Shown: positions 25,888 through 38,360 of the stretch, one piece after another
Numbering within the stretch: the first letter of the stretch is position 1
Layout of the letters: every line of letters starts with the position of its first letter
Assembly: GCF_048771995.1 (NCBI RefSeq)
Contig: NC_133063.1
Span: 22,445,063-22,509,062, forward strand
DNA from: Taeniopygia guttata
Lineage: Eukaryota; Chordata; Aves; Passeriformes; Estrildidae
DNA length: 64,000 nucleotides
Direction: 5' to 3'
The notes under the pieces: model-generated
What the model was told of the DNA's origin: nothing
Seen by the model: only the letters and a program-made list of their open reading frames with translations
Database searches by the model: none
Position numbers and translations under genes: made by a program

Positions 25888-27180
25888 GTAGTTACTCTCT
25901 TCTAAAGTCTTCTTTACTGTGTTCTCTTCATTAGCTTGTTCAGCCTTGAATTCAATGGTGCTCATGTATGTATTAATCGGAATCACAGGTGTACAGGTGC
26001 ACATTGTGGCTTCTGCTAATGCAGAATTACTTTTGCAGTAGTGGATTTGTTAAAATCAAACCGGTTTCCTGCTTAAATATTTAAAATATTTTTTTTGTTT
26101 AAAAAAAATATTTAAAACTGGATTTTTCCAAAATAAATTAGGTGTTGTTGTTGGTTTTATTTTAATTTTTGGAGATTTTTTCCCTGTTTGATTCAGATGT
26201 GTTCCCCAAGATAAAACAGTCTGTCATACCCAAATAATTGTTCATAATTAGAGGTTTGCGTTTCCCATAAAGCCTCAAGAGAATCTTGATATTGGAGGCA
26301 GAATAAAGCCTCCAATATATTCTCCAGTTTATAGAAAAAATTCTCCAATTTATTAAAGCTAAATGCAACTACAAAAAGACAGAAAAGAATTTGCACAGAA
26401 ATTCTCTTTAGCAGTTTTTGAATTCTCTTCAGTCCCCTCCCAAAACATCTCCTTGATACAAGATTCTGGAGCTAAATTTTCTGTATTGTCTTCTCACTGC
26501 TTCCCCAAAACCTCTTCAGTTGCAAGAATAAGCAAAGGAGCATACTGTTAGAACAAGGAAAGAAACATAGCATGTGTTGATGTTGACAATGCTTCTCTTC
26601 TAAGTGGCTCTTAAGATATAAAGAATCTGAACAATATCAAAAAGAAGTGATTTCTATTAATGTCTGTGATTCCACCAAGAACCACTGCATTATCTGTGAC
26701 CTGCCTTTCCACATTCTCCACTGCATTTAATGAAATTAAACCTAAAATGTGTGGAGAATAATGATCTTTAGTTAATAAGAAAGTGATCTGTGGAAGGCAC
26801 AAATTGTATGGTGCGTCTGTTCTAGTGATGGTATCTTCCTTACAAATTCTTTTTTGAGAACTGATCTCTTTCTTGCCTGAAACAAAAATCCCCAGACAGG
26901 TAGGCGAAGATTGCTTATGAAAGTTTCTAATCACCTGTTGACCCCTTGTAGGGATAGTTCTAATATAGGTCACAATAGCAAAAGTAACAATTCTTTTGGA
27001 AAGACCACCAGCAACTTCTTCTAAGGATGTTTTAATAAATAGTTTTTATGTGCACAATGGCAGCAGTGCTAATAACTTTTTTAATTTCCTGATTGCTTCT
27101 AGGAGCTGGAACCACAGCTGGAGAGCAGTTGCTGCAGCTTTGGGACCATATTCCTTTGGAATGAAAAAATTCAACTAATT

Positions 27181-28650
27181 AAGCATGTCAGATAATGAGA
27201 TAGAGATAGTTATTCTTTAAGAAATTGCATTCTGGTTTTATGGTAGAGTAGAAGGTATCAACATACACTGTATCATTACAGTACTGTCATTTGTAGCTTG
27301 TGGAAGAAGAGGTACACAGACAACTAAATGTTTTCTTCCTTTTGATTTTTTCTAGCTGACATTGTTGAAACATCAGTTCTAACCACTAGAACCAGCAGCA
27401 TGCCTACAATACCAAGATAAAGAAGAAGGTGGCACCATAAACTAACTCTCCTGAAGCTTTTAGTCATGCTAGATCTTAGCTAGCAGTGGAAGAAAAACAG
27501 AGGGACTTACGTTTGTTTCAGTGTTTCCTTGTTGTAAAAAAAGTCAATAAGGTTATCCACCAGTCTTTTTTTGACTGAATTCTTTTTTCCTACAGTAGTG
27601 TGCAGATATTTGAAGGTCTGTTAAAATTCTAAATGAAGTTTAAAGCAATGCATCACATGTAAGTTGCTTGTGGGTTTAAAATAGCACAGAAGACAGTTTA
27701 CATTTAAAGCATTCTTAATCCAGTAAATGTACAAAAGAAACCAGTTTAATGTTAATTAATCATTCTTTCAGCTGGATTAAAATAAATTAATTTTGAATAG
27801 ATGTCTCCAAATATGTTGGGAGATTCCCTAATTGTTTGGTGAACTTCTGTATGCACAGTACAAGAGAGTAAAAGTAGTAAAAGTAGTCAGTTTTACCCAG
27901 TAGAAGTAGTCAATTACAAACAATTAGACAGCTGGAGATTACTAGTTTTTTAATTCTAGTTTAAATGCAGAAGGGAAAGAAGCGTGAGACTTTTTTGAGT
28001 GTGGATTGGTCCAGTGGTAGTTCCAGTTTCAATTTTTTTGCCCGTAAAAACATCACACTTTGACAAGCTGAAACAATCTTTCAAAGGCCTGTGGCCAAAT
28101 GGTATTCTAATAGTTCACTAACTTGAGCATTGTTATAAGATTTCTACTTCTTTTATAAAAAATAAAAAATAATTACCAGTACAACTTGCTTCATCTTTCC
28201 ATGTAGTTTTCAATTTTTCTTTCCATACCTCGTCTTTCAAGTTCATATCTTTCTTCTGTACTACTGTTGTTTTGGTTTATTGGGTTTTTCCGTAGTCATT
28301 AACATACTGTAATGTAAGGCTGTTACAAATTCAGTCTGCTCACTCTGTCAGCAATGTTGCTCATTCTTAGGTTAAACTGAGAGCTCTTTCTGCATCTCAG
28401 CTTCTGCTTAGTTTCTCATGTCCTCACAGGATGTTCTCATAGTTCAGACTATCCCATGTGTTCATTAACTCTGGCACAGCATCACTAGAAATTAAAGTTA
28501 GACCTGAAATAGGCTACTGCAGGACCTAGTGCAGCCAATAAAAAAGCTGCCAAGGATATGAATGGCTGTGAAAGAGAAGGAGACTAAAAAGATAGGCAAA
28601 GATTTAAAAGAAGAAGAGGGATATTTCGGCATTAAAAAAACCAAACATTT
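27181..28650. other. Possible YTHDC2-like 3' UTR and intergenic sequence
   Basis: The first few hundred bases may descend from the YTHDC2 last exon and 3' UTR, but no poly(A) signal can be assigned with confidence. Beyond that the sequence is AT-rich and unassigned. Confidence 0.35.
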
Positions 28651-28665
28651 AAGTAAGTAAGTAAG

Positions 28666-28696
<31 letters not shown>

Positions 28697-28699
28697 AAT
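28651..28699. repeat. (TAAG)n-(TAAA)n microsatellite
   Basis: About four TAAG units followed by about eight TAAA units. A CT run and T run follow at 28762-28798. Confidence 0.9.
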
Positions 28700-28799
28700 A
28701 TGCTTTCATCTTGAATCCAGTACTGAAGACTCATTTGCACGAAGTAGTATTCTTTAAAATCCATCTCTCTCTCTCTTTTTTTGTTTTTTTTTTTTTCCT

Positions 28800-30669
28800 T
28801 GGGAGACATTTATTACTTGTTTAGCACTCTAATTTATATAAAAAGAGTAAAGATAAGCTACAAGAACCCTGCTCTTGGAAAACAGTCAATCTTTGGCATG
28901 TTGCTACTTTTTTCTGTCAATCAAGATGCAGTCATTTCATAAATAGGCCTAGGACATGCTTGCCATGTCCTCTGACTGCTACCTTTTCTCTCCACACGAT
29001 CAAAGTGGTCATTGTTGTTCGTTACCATGGCATTTGGAGGAATCCTGATTACAACGACCTTAAGAGATAAACTTATTTCTTTGTAAGAGTAGAAGCTGGA
29101 ATGCGTCTTTTTTTCCCTAGATCTGAAACTGATGGTAGGGAGAGAGAAAATCTGTACTAAAATGTTCAGCTTCTCGGTGTTCCCACTGAACAAGGTACTC
29201 GGCATAAACTGGATTTTGTGGACTTGGTGCATTTCTATATCCTTCAGCTTTTTTCCTTTTTATAATGTCTTCATGCTGTCAAATAACCTGTATGAAGAAT
29301 CGTGTAATAAAACAGTAGATAAAAGCTTTTGTATTGATCTTGCCTGAAGTGGCTCTGCAGTCTCCTGGAGCATTCCCAGTGCCCGAGAGAAAACTGGGAT
29401 GTATCTATTTACAGTTTAAGGCAACCATTAAGGTTTGGGTTTGCTTTACATCTGCTGGTGGAGAGAAGGTGCTGAGTAACAGAAGTAAAACAAAATAGTA
29501 TCTCTGAATTTGGAAGATCATAAAGACCTTCTTGCTTTAATTTCAAGGGAGAATAAGGACAGCATGGAACGAAGATCCAGATCCAAGCTGGAGAGAACCT
29601 GAGTTTCACAATGGTTCCTGCTTGTTGTGTTCATTAAAATAGGTGTCTCTGTCATTCCTTTCCTTGCCTGTAGTCTGTGACTCCTACTGCAGCTGGGCTC
29701 TTATACTCTGTTTGGCTGGGTTACAGGTAATTAGTACCAAATACAGAAGGAGTGAAGCTGGCTGATACACTGCTTCTGGAGGTCTTAAGAGGAAAATATC
29801 AGCTGTCTACCATTTGGTGGTGATCCAAGGCCTGAATGAAGTGTGAGAAGTGGCCTACTGTGTCAGGCAAAACAAACAGACCTCTTTATTGAGGTGTGGT
29901 GAAAGCTTAAAAAATGCCTGTTAAAGGTTCCTCAGGATTGTATTAGGTGTAGAAAAGGGTGCCAGATCCAACTAGGAAGTTAGATACTGGTAGTTTCTTG
30001 TGAGGAATATTTTCTGTGATACAGCTCCAGTATTTGATGTACATCTCCTGGGATGCACAACAGCCTACCTGGCTGCTGGCCTTCAGCACGTGAGAAAGCT
30101 CTGTCTGGGAGATGACACTCAGATTCTTCTCATTCTTCTCAGGGCCTGGCAGACGTGTCCTGCTGATGTTCTCCTCCACGCTGGGCAAAGGCAGTTCTGG
30201 GTCCTTCTTGCCCAGAGGAACTGCCACAGGCATGCTGTGTGCCTAGTCCTGTGTGGCAGCAGACTGCTGGCTGGGCCTTTGGATCCCAGTGGAGACCACA
30301 CGGGAGACTCGTACAGGAATATGGCTCCTGTGCACTGTGTATGTGTCATGGGATGAGGTGTGGAGCAGTGCAGCCCCCAAGCTCTCAGAGCCTGTGGCTC
30401 TTCCCTGCTCACTGCGGTTGCCCCAACAGTTGGGGATTGTGTTCCCCTCCACTGGTATCTCTTTGGTCGTCTCCTGCAGGACTAGTCCAGGAGATGCCCA
30501 AAAATGGGAGGAAGAAAACCTCTTGAGACAGTGGTCCATGGTTAAACCACCCCCTTGTGACTCCCCCTTTATGGGGAAGGAAGCATCCAAGACTCATAAA
30601 TGTTTGGGATCAAAAGGAGCCATGAAAGTGACAGAGTCTGCAAGACCAAACCAAGTTTTATTAGTAACT
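28800..30669. other. Unassigned intergenic stretch
   Basis: A minus-strand open frame at 28921-29232 (103 codons) has mixed composition that could be coding (contains RIPPNAMVTNNNDHFDRVE), but I do not recognise it. Other frames look random. Near 30,655 a minus-strand AATAAA (TTTATT on plus) may mark an LTR. Confidence 0.3.
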
Positions 30670-31025
30670 TACACACTTGGCATGGAAATTGCTGCATTAG
30701 TCCATACCCTACCCTATATATCCAAGGCAGAAGGTTTGGGAGAAGTGGCAGGGTGAAACGGAAAGGAGAAAAGAAAGCATGAATTAAAGAGAGGGAGGGA
30801 AAGGAAAAGGGGGGGAAAAAAGTGCATGAGAGACTGCTAGTCCTGGTTCTAAACTACACACTTGGCATGGAAATTGCTATGTCAGTCCCTAGCCTACCCT
30901 ATATACACATGGCACAGGGTTTGGGAGAAAGAGGTGTAGTGAAAGAGATAGGAGAAAAGGAGAGGTGAGTTAAAGAGAGAGAGGGAGAGAGAGAGAAAAG
31001 GGGAGAGAAAAGGAGATCAGCAGTA
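30670..31025 (-). repeat. 185-bp tandem duplication, possibly in a minus-strand LTR
   Basis: The text ACACACTTGGCATGGAAATT at 30671 recurs at 30856, and the match continues through CCTACCCTATATA, GGTTTGGGAGAA and a purine-rich tail (GAGAGAGGGAG). The period is 185 bp, with two diverged copies. A minus-strand AATAAA lies just to the left, so this could be a duplicated U3 segment of an LTR; that reading is inference. Confidence 0.6.
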
Positions 31026-34004
31026 CTGGCTCTGCATCAATCCAGATGATGAGATGTCATTCCTTCTTCCATTGTTGATGCAGATGATGAGCTAAATGTC
31101 CAGGGTCCTGGGAGCACTGCCCAGGATTCAATGGGATTCCTTTCTACAGGTGGGTTTCCCTGCTCGGAAGCCAGGTTTCTTGCTTTGTATGCCAATTAGT
31201 TGTCATGCACAGTCCATTTTTTTCAGACCTTTCTGGAAATGGGTCAGAGACTTTGTAGTAGGTTCTTGCATGGCCATGACTCTGCTCTACAGCCCCTGCT
31301 CACTTCTTGGCTTCATTCCTGCCCTTTTGCTGTAGTATATTGTGTTTACCTCCAGTGACTAGAACAAGGATGTTTGTCCCAGAGGAGTGGTGTCCTACCT
31401 CTACTGGCCCCCTTTTCCAGTCACGACTTGTTCTTTCTCATGTGTGGTTATTACCAACAGTGCTGGGCTCCTCGCAACAGCTCTTGCATGTTTTTACATG
31501 CCTTAGCGGCCTCCACAGCCATGTGGCTATCAGTGTTTGAGACACAGGTGCTGGCCTCTTCTCTTCTGGCATTCTGCACCCGAGTTGCTCCTGTGGGATG
31601 CTGAGCAGGCTCAGGGCCAGCCAGCATCTCTGGGGCCCGACCTGGTGCTGGCAGTGGGGCCCTGCTCAGAGCCCCGAGTGCGTGCCTGAAGTGGGAGGGA
31701 CATGGCTGGAGGATGGCCGGAGATCATGGGCTGCCCTCTGGCAGCCCTGCACTGGCACCTTGCCAAAGGCCTGTGGCTCGCAAGGGGTGAACCCCTCTCA
31801 TGCAGCAGTACTGGAAGCTTTGCTCTCTCTCCCTTTGCACCTTGGCGTGGCGTGTCTCGTCTTCCCTTTTGGACAGTTCTTTGTCACCTCCTGCTTAAGA
31901 CAGTCGTGGACTCTGTAACCCTCCCTTGCTACAGCTCTTGCTTGAGATTCCCCTTTACAGGTGTAGAAAACATGATTACAAAACTCCAGAACGGGGCCTG
32001 GAACTGAAATTTATTGGCAGGAAAGGTATAAATCCTTCCAATGCACTTCTAAGCAGAAGAATTTGGGAGAATAAGCTTTAGCAAGCATTTAAAGAGGCAA
32101 AGCATTTATAAATATTCTGAAGTGAACTTCCTGAAAAGAGATTATTTTGTTGAGGTGATTCTTTCCTGGTTAAACTAACTGCAATGTAGTTTCATTGTCT
32201 GAATTCTTCACTGCTTTTTGCACAGATTTGTGTGGTTTCTCTGTGTTAGTTATAGCTGTGGTCATTGTTTGAACAAGCTGAATACTCCAGGTATGTCCAC
32301 TTTTGAGAAACGTTCTAGGGAACGAATCAATGTGGCTAGCTTTTAAATGTGTCTTAACTTTTACTTACATTTAGCTCAACATAATAATGACATTTAATTT
32401 TACAAGTCTCTGAACACATCTTTAAAAATTTGGTATGTTTCCTTTTTTTTTTTTTTTAATATTTAGAAAATATATACCGAGTTAGTTTTATTTTCTGTTT
32501 CTGCCTTATAAAATTACATCCAAGGTGAACAGAGTATAACTGGAGTGGTGGTATGGACAGAAAGAAACAATTTAATAGTAATTGCAATACTAAGTGATTT
32601 GTTTGGGAGAAGCTTATCTACAAATGAGACCTCCATCTTGATTCATAGGTATATCAGAGCCAAAGAAAAAAATTCCAAAGAAACGTATCCATTGGATTAC
32701 ATGTGATGCTGGTAAATATGGGGTTTAATTCTATGATATGTACTAGCCTAGTTTTAGGAGGTAACTGAAATCAAGATGCTATTTCCACTTAATACCTCTC
32801 CCTACTTGGAGGGCTTTCCTGCAAATGTCTGAATTTCCTCTTTCTTAATATCTTACATGTAAATTTAATTCTAATTTCATCTGATACTAATGAAATAAAT
32901 TGATCTGAAATAGTGTTGATTAAAAGGATGCATTTTCTTATGCAAATAATATTGTTACTTAATTCTTAATCAATTAATCAGTCTCTAAAAATCTTCCTAC
33001 ATTTCTATAGAACATCCTATTTAATCTTCCTTAGGAACCATTTCCAACATAAATTAAAAAATGGCTTTTTCCTCACTTAAATTTTCTTTTTCTCTTCCCA
33101 TCAGCCTTGTTTTCAGGTTCTAATCAGCCTTCTGGAAGCTCCTGTAAGCAGACATGATCACTAGGTGGTGATGTTCTACCAAAGGAAAGCTTAAATGTGG
33201 GAACTACTGATTCATGAATAAAGGATTAAAAAGGCCAGAGAATGGAGAGATTACAATTATTTAGTTATTGTAGGGGTTTTTTTACATTTTTGCAAAATTT
33301 GTAAATTCAGGGGGGAAAAAAAAGTCTTTTCTTGTTGATTTATTTCAAATTTATGAATTATTTGTTACAGACTGTTGCAGTGTATTGCAACTGGGTTCCT
33401 TGTGTCCAGAGAGGGTGCAGCTTCCAGCACCAGGCATGGGAACAAACGAAACAGATCTTTGTTTCAGAAAGCTTGAGAATCCATTTATTACCCCCGGCGA
33501 GGATGGATGGGATGGAGAGGAAAGACCAGGCTAAGGCAGGATCGTAAGGTTTTTGTAGGGTATTGCAGGGGTGGAGTTAGGGTTTGGGTAAAGGGAAGAG
33601 TTACTAGCAACATAAGAGGGGTAGGATCAAATTCCTGTCTCTTAGGAACAGGGGTATTTCCACAGATAAGCACATTCCAGTGATGGTGCAGGAAAAGAGA
33701 ATTCCACAGAAGGAGGGAGAACATTAGAAGCAGGAGCTGCAATGTGTCTGCAGGCCCAGAAGGGAGAAGGAGTCCTTGGGAAGAAATGGAGCAGTCATTG
33801 CTGCAGTCATCCTTCAGAACATGAAATTGGCTATGAACTCGAGTAAAATCAGCCTTTGGTTTCACAAGTGGACATCCAAACCAGTCCAGCTGAAGAGCCC
33901 TGCATGTGGCTGACAGCAGCTTCCTAAGGCCTTGCATTTGAAATGGGATCTCGGGGCAATCTCTGCCAGCCACCTTCCTGACACAAACTCATTTCTTGTC
34001 TCAG
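31026..34004. other. Unassigned stretch, possible further LTR fragments
   Basis: TTTATT motifs (minus-strand AATAAA) at about 32,010 and 33,485, each next to G/C-richer sequence, hint at more minus-strand LTR remnants, but ends could not be fixed. No gene is recognised before the PAK-like exon at 34005. Confidence 0.3.
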
Positions 34005-34223
34005 ATCTACACAGGCTCTGTCACTGAACCGGCTGCAGAAGCAGCAGCGCTGTCCCAAGGAGCCTTTGCTCCCCAGCCGGAGAAGTGGAGCCGGGGCACT
34101 TGGTTCACGTCCTGCACTGACCCAGCTGCTGCTCAGCAACAGGAGATCGACGGTGACTCTCGGGAGCAACAGAGTACGTCTGGTGTATTTCTTGTTTGAG
34201 GGTCAGTGTATTGTGTGCAGGTG

Positions 34224-34835
34224 TGTTCTGGTTTGAAAAGCAAAACCAGTTGAAGGCTCTAAGTCAGAAATACAATTTATTAGAAAAAAGGGAACAAAGA
34301 ACCAAATACAACAGCGCAAAAGAAGAACAACTGACAGAGTTAGAGATACAACCTGATACTTGCTGGCTAGAGCGGTGGTAGCAGATATGGTTTTGTCCAA
34401 GCCGTGGTCCTGTAGACTGATGTAGTTTCCCTCTGGAAGTCCAGTGTAGAGAAGGTCTCAGCTGTTCCTCTTGGAAGAGGGGATCCATAGAAGGGTGTAG
34501 TTTTCTCTGAAGGTCTGGTGATGGAGTGATGGGCCTGATCTTTTTCTGGGAATCCAGCAGAGAAGGCTGCTTCTCTGGGAATCCAGCCAAGGGCTGCCCC
34601 TGATATCCCAAAAATGCTGATTTTATACAGGTAGGGATGCTTGGCTCCTCCCTCTGGGTGGAGCATCTCACAATGGGATGATGTAACTTTACCAGTCATG
34701 CAGTGAGTCATTCAATGGCCTACTAACAGAAGATATCTCCCCGGAGAGAGACATTGTTCTTGGAAGAGATAAGAAAACTGCCCAACCTCCAACAGATGGT
34801 AAATAGAATATATGCTTATCTTACAAGCCAGGACA
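34224..34835 (-). mobile_element. Solo LTR, minus strand, with target duplication
   Basis: The plus-strand ends are TGTTCTGGTTTG and CAAGCCAGGACA, imperfect inverted repeats of 12 bp. Direct repeats AGGTG flank it at 34219-34223 and 34836-34840, a 5-bp target-site duplication. TTTATT at 34276-34281 is AATAAA on the minus strand and lies near the 3' end in that orientation. At 612 bp with no internal genes, it is a solo LTR in the first visible PAK3-like intron. Confidence 0.85.
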
Positions 34836-34840
34836 AGGTG

Positions 34841-36275
34841 TCAGCACAGCTGTACCAGACGGTCCTCCCCAGTTTGGTGTCACAGGGACATTTAGGACTC
34901 CCCACAGGAAGTGCTGGCAGTGCTCCGAGGCAGCGAGAGAGCACTCTGGGTGTTCCTGCTGCCTCTGAGGGCACCTTGGACTGGCTGGAGTTAGCCTGAG
35001 CTTCCCTCTCTGCCGAAGGCAGAAGCAGGAATTGCTCCTGGATCAGCAGAAGGATGCGACTGCTTGAGTCCTAGCCACTGGCAGCACCCCTGCTCAGATC
35101 AGTCTCTAGGAGAACACATCAAGCCCTTTGTGATTCTGCAGCACAAGGCATTTATTCTGCTTCTTGCCCATAACAGCTGCCTGTGCTGTGCTCTCAGATA
35201 AGACCTGGTCGGGTTGAGAACAGAGCCTAGTTGATGCTGTGTCTGCCATCACCTGTTGGGACAAAAAGGTTTGCTCTGGCTTCTTCCCATCAGTCCCTGT
35301 CAGTGCTCATGCTTGGGCTTTGCCAGCCTTGTTGTGGTAGCTGCCCTGGCCCTGAGGGCTGGTGGGACTGCAGAGGCTGGAGCCTTCCTCAGCCAGGAGA
35401 GTCCCGATGCTGCCTGGCCGCTGCAGTGTGGAGCTGCCTGAGCCAGCAGCCCCTTGTCTGGGCCGGCTTCTGTGTCGCATGGCCTGGACCCATGAGAGGT
35501 CAGCATCTCCTCTGGGCAGCTGTGTGTGTGTCACACTGCCGCCTCAGGAGCACTGCTGTCCTTTCTGCCCTTGCCCGCCGTGCTGAGTTGGGAAGATGGG
35601 GATGTGTGTGGTGCCAAGAGGGTGAGGTGAGTCCAATGGGAGCGACTGATCCATGCTTCAGGGTGAAGAGAAGCACTGTGGTTCTTCATGTGGGGCCCAG
35701 GCAAGGGCATTTTTGAGCTCACCCTGCTGAAAGCCCCATTGGAATTGGTTATAGCATGAGCTGCTCTGGTTTACAAACACAGAGGCATTCTTCTGGCAAA
35801 CTGCTGCAAGGTGGAGAAGATGGGAACACTTGGCAATATTCCTCCTGTTCTGAACTTGGCATCTGTTCAGAGGAATTGATTCTAGATATCAGGGTGCATT
35901 TAATCTTAGCAAGTAGGAAACCTTTTGTTGAATCTCACAGTGTATATTCCCAAGAAATCAAAGGCTCTGTTATTTCCAGCTCTCCTTAATGTTTCTAGAT
36001 GACAAACTTACTTGCCTTGGTAGCTGTTGCCTTCTGGTCTCTGTCTCCTCTGAATGTATCTCCCTGTATTCCCTGGGTATCTGCTGTCAAGAGCGCTCTT
36101 TGAAGGACGCTAGAAAATCAGTCTCTGTGCCAGCCACTCTTGCTGCAAAGCTGCCTGTCTTCTTGTTGTTCATGTTGCTGCTGTTTTTGTTCTTGTTGTC
36201 AGCCAGCTGACCACAAAGGGTTCAGAGCCTCAGACATAGGGGTTGCCTTTTGTATCTCCTGAAAGCTGGGATCTC
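34841..36275. other. PAK3-like intron, unassigned
   Basis: This G/C-richer intronic sequence contains several open frames of 60-160 codons that have no recognisable protein features and overlap on both strands. I see no exon. Confidence 0.4.
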
Positions 36276-37119
36276 TGCGCCGTGGTGCTCTCTTTTCCCC
36301 CGTTTTCCCAGCTAGCTCTGTGGGGGGGGGAAGCGCGGGCAGTTTCCGTCTTTTCCGGCGAGCCCTCGCGGGCGTCGGCCGGAGCTACGTGGGTCTGAGA
36401 GCAAGCGGTGAGTCCCGCGGCGAATAAAAGGAGAGAGACTTTTCTCCTGCTGGCAGAATTCCGGTTTATTGCAGCTTGGCTGGGAAAGCAAAAACCGAAG
36501 AGACTGCGGTGTGCCGTGCCGGAGTTTGTTCGTGCCGCTTTGCCGAGCTGGGCGGGGCGGCCCGCTCCGGAGCTGGCCGCGAGCCAGGAGAGGCGGCGCG
36601 CGGGGCTGCGGCACGGTGGCGACTCACGCGGGTGCCGCGGCTGCGGCGGCGGAGCGGAAAAGCCGCGGCGGTGGCGGCGGAGCGGAGCAGCCGCGGGGGG
36701 GTTGCCCGGAGTGGCGGCGGCGGTGGCAGGGCGGCAGCAGCACGCAGGGGCTGGCCGAGAGAAAAGCGGGGGCGTCTCCAGCCCGCGGGTTAAGTACCGA
36801 ACAGGGGAAACCCGGGGCAGCCAATGGGGTAACGCCACGGGGGGTCTGAGGGCAGTGGGGTGCAGGGGTACACCCAATGGCGGGCAGCCAGGTGGAGGGT
36901 CCCAGGTCGTCTGCCGACCCACAGCGTCCCGGGGCGGGGTGCCGCGTGACTGACAGACAGTCTGAGATGTAAACACAGTGACTCTGCACTTTCCCGGGAA
37001 AGCAAACTGCGGGGACAGATGGGAAAACCCGGGGGGTTGTTACAGAGTGCGGGGGGGTACATGGAACGAACTTATACATAATACAAATATGGTAAAACAT
37101 ATAATAACACAATTCCACA
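36276..37119 (-). mobile_element. GC-rich solo LTR, minus strand
   Basis: On the minus strand it opens TGTGGAATTGTG (37119 leftwards) and ends CACGGCGCA. TCTC flanks both sides (36272-36275 and 37120-37123), and the left and right matches extend to TCTCTGC, so the exact edge is slightly ambiguous. A minus-strand AATAAA lies at 36465-36470. The middle, about 36,530-36,790, is extremely G/C- and CpG-rich with GGC/GCG runs, unlike the surrounding intron. Confidence 0.65.
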
Positions 37120-37582
37120 TCTCTGCATTAAAGTGAGCATCTTGCATGTTGTTTCCCTCAGGGAGAATGGTGAAGATGGAAAATCCCGTTACAAAATACA
37201 TTCAACTGGAAAATACTGGCAGTGGGTGGGTCCAACCAATGTTAATTTTACAAAACTATGCACCAGCTGTTTTGTTGGTGGAATATCCATCAAGTGTGAA
37301 GTCAACAAACTGCAAACATATTCAGATGCTGGGGTTAGATTGTCAGTGCTGATCTGAATTTGTAAGCGTGGTCACACATGTCTCAAGTGTATCTCAGGCA
37401 TTGCCAAAGACATGTCCATGCATCCAGTGTCCTACAGGTCTTAGGCATTTACAGCAGAGATCTCCTCTGTGGGCTGGCTTTCACTGCAAGATCTAAATGG
37501 CTTCTCCTTTCTTTGCTACTAATTCGTTTCTAGGACTTTTGGAGATGTTTGTAGAGCACTCGACACTGCCACAGGAGGAGAG

Positions 37583-38360
37583 GTAAATGTCAACTGCCCC
37601 CACAGACTCTGCTGCACTCAAGGACTATTCACCTGTGGTTTGATAAACTGCGGCCGGAGCTTTGGGTAGAGCTGTGCTGAAAAGACACAAGAAACACAGA
37701 CTGGTACCAGCCTGCAAAAGACATTGGGGAAAGTCTTTGTCCTTCTCAGCTGCCAGAAGGAAGGCACACAGGACAGCAGTTCATTTCAGAGAAGGATGTG
37801 CTCACTCGCTCTCAATTGCTAAAACAAAGGTGGTGCTTTAGAGCATCTCACTGCTCTTTGGGGCTACAGCTTCCGAGTCCTGAATTCTCACTTCTGGTTG
37901 CCAGCAAATGCATCTGAGAGTTACCGGTAGTTCCTCAGACACCTGCAGTGCTGCACTTGTGAACTGCACATAGGGAGAGATCTGCAAGGCGTCCCTAGAA
38001 GCCCTAAGCCCTGCCCATAGCCCAGGATGTAGCCACAGAGTATTAAGGCATGGATGGATTACTTCTTCTGAATCCCATACAAAGCAGCAAGGATTGGGCT
38101 CAGAGGTTTGTGGGTGATAGTTGAGACACCACTGTTACCAAGTGGACATGGCAAAAACTCAGTGGCCACGTATCCTGTAACTGGCCCCCAAGGGAGCGGA
38201 GAAATGGGCTATTGCGATGTCAGTTCCTAATTACTGCAATGCCTTATCAGAATGCAGTTTGGCACAGCTCAGCCCTGTGATTGCAAAATCACTCGCTCCA
38301 TGTGCCTTGTGGTCTTGTGACACCAACTTCTCAAGTTACTGATTTTCAATGTCATTTTAG
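37583..38360. other. PAK3-like intron
   Basis: Unique-looking intronic sequence between two PAK3-like exons; nothing else seen. Confidence 0.5.

Larger units (their letters stand above)
12059..27180 (+). pseudogene. YTHDC2: YTHDC2-like unprocessed pseudogene, 5'-truncated
   Basis: YTHDC2 is a 3'-5' RNA helicase and m6A reader needed for meiotic entry. Exon-like blocks lie in parental order: 12059-12215 (DEAH box, DEAHERDRFSDF), 13990-14098, 15112-15260, 15616-15751, 16085-16211 and 16454-16519 (ankyrin repeats), 16879-16958, 17557-17662, 17797-17916, 18272-18544, 19036-19242, 20567-20676, 21976-22262, 22682-22857, 23745-23948 and 25705-25887 (YTH domain), and 27103-27180. Introns remain, so this is not a retrocopy. 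In-frame stops fall at 14040, 15685, 17905, 22036 and 23799. Frameshifts occur near 19221, 20630, 23830 and 27125, and donors have lost GT at 16959 and 17917. Missing are the 5' half (R3H, Walker A), much of the helicase core after the ankyrins, the exon between 18544 and 19036, and one before 20567. Confidence 0.9.

Noticed and set aside
28651-28699. CRISPR-like array or origin
   Set aside because: Simple TAAG/TAAA microsatellite; nothing in the window is prokaryotic.
36230-37118. Several long overlapping frames in the G/C-rich LTR
   Set aside because: G/C-rich DNA lacks stop codons by composition; the frames overlap on both strands and lie inside the LTR.
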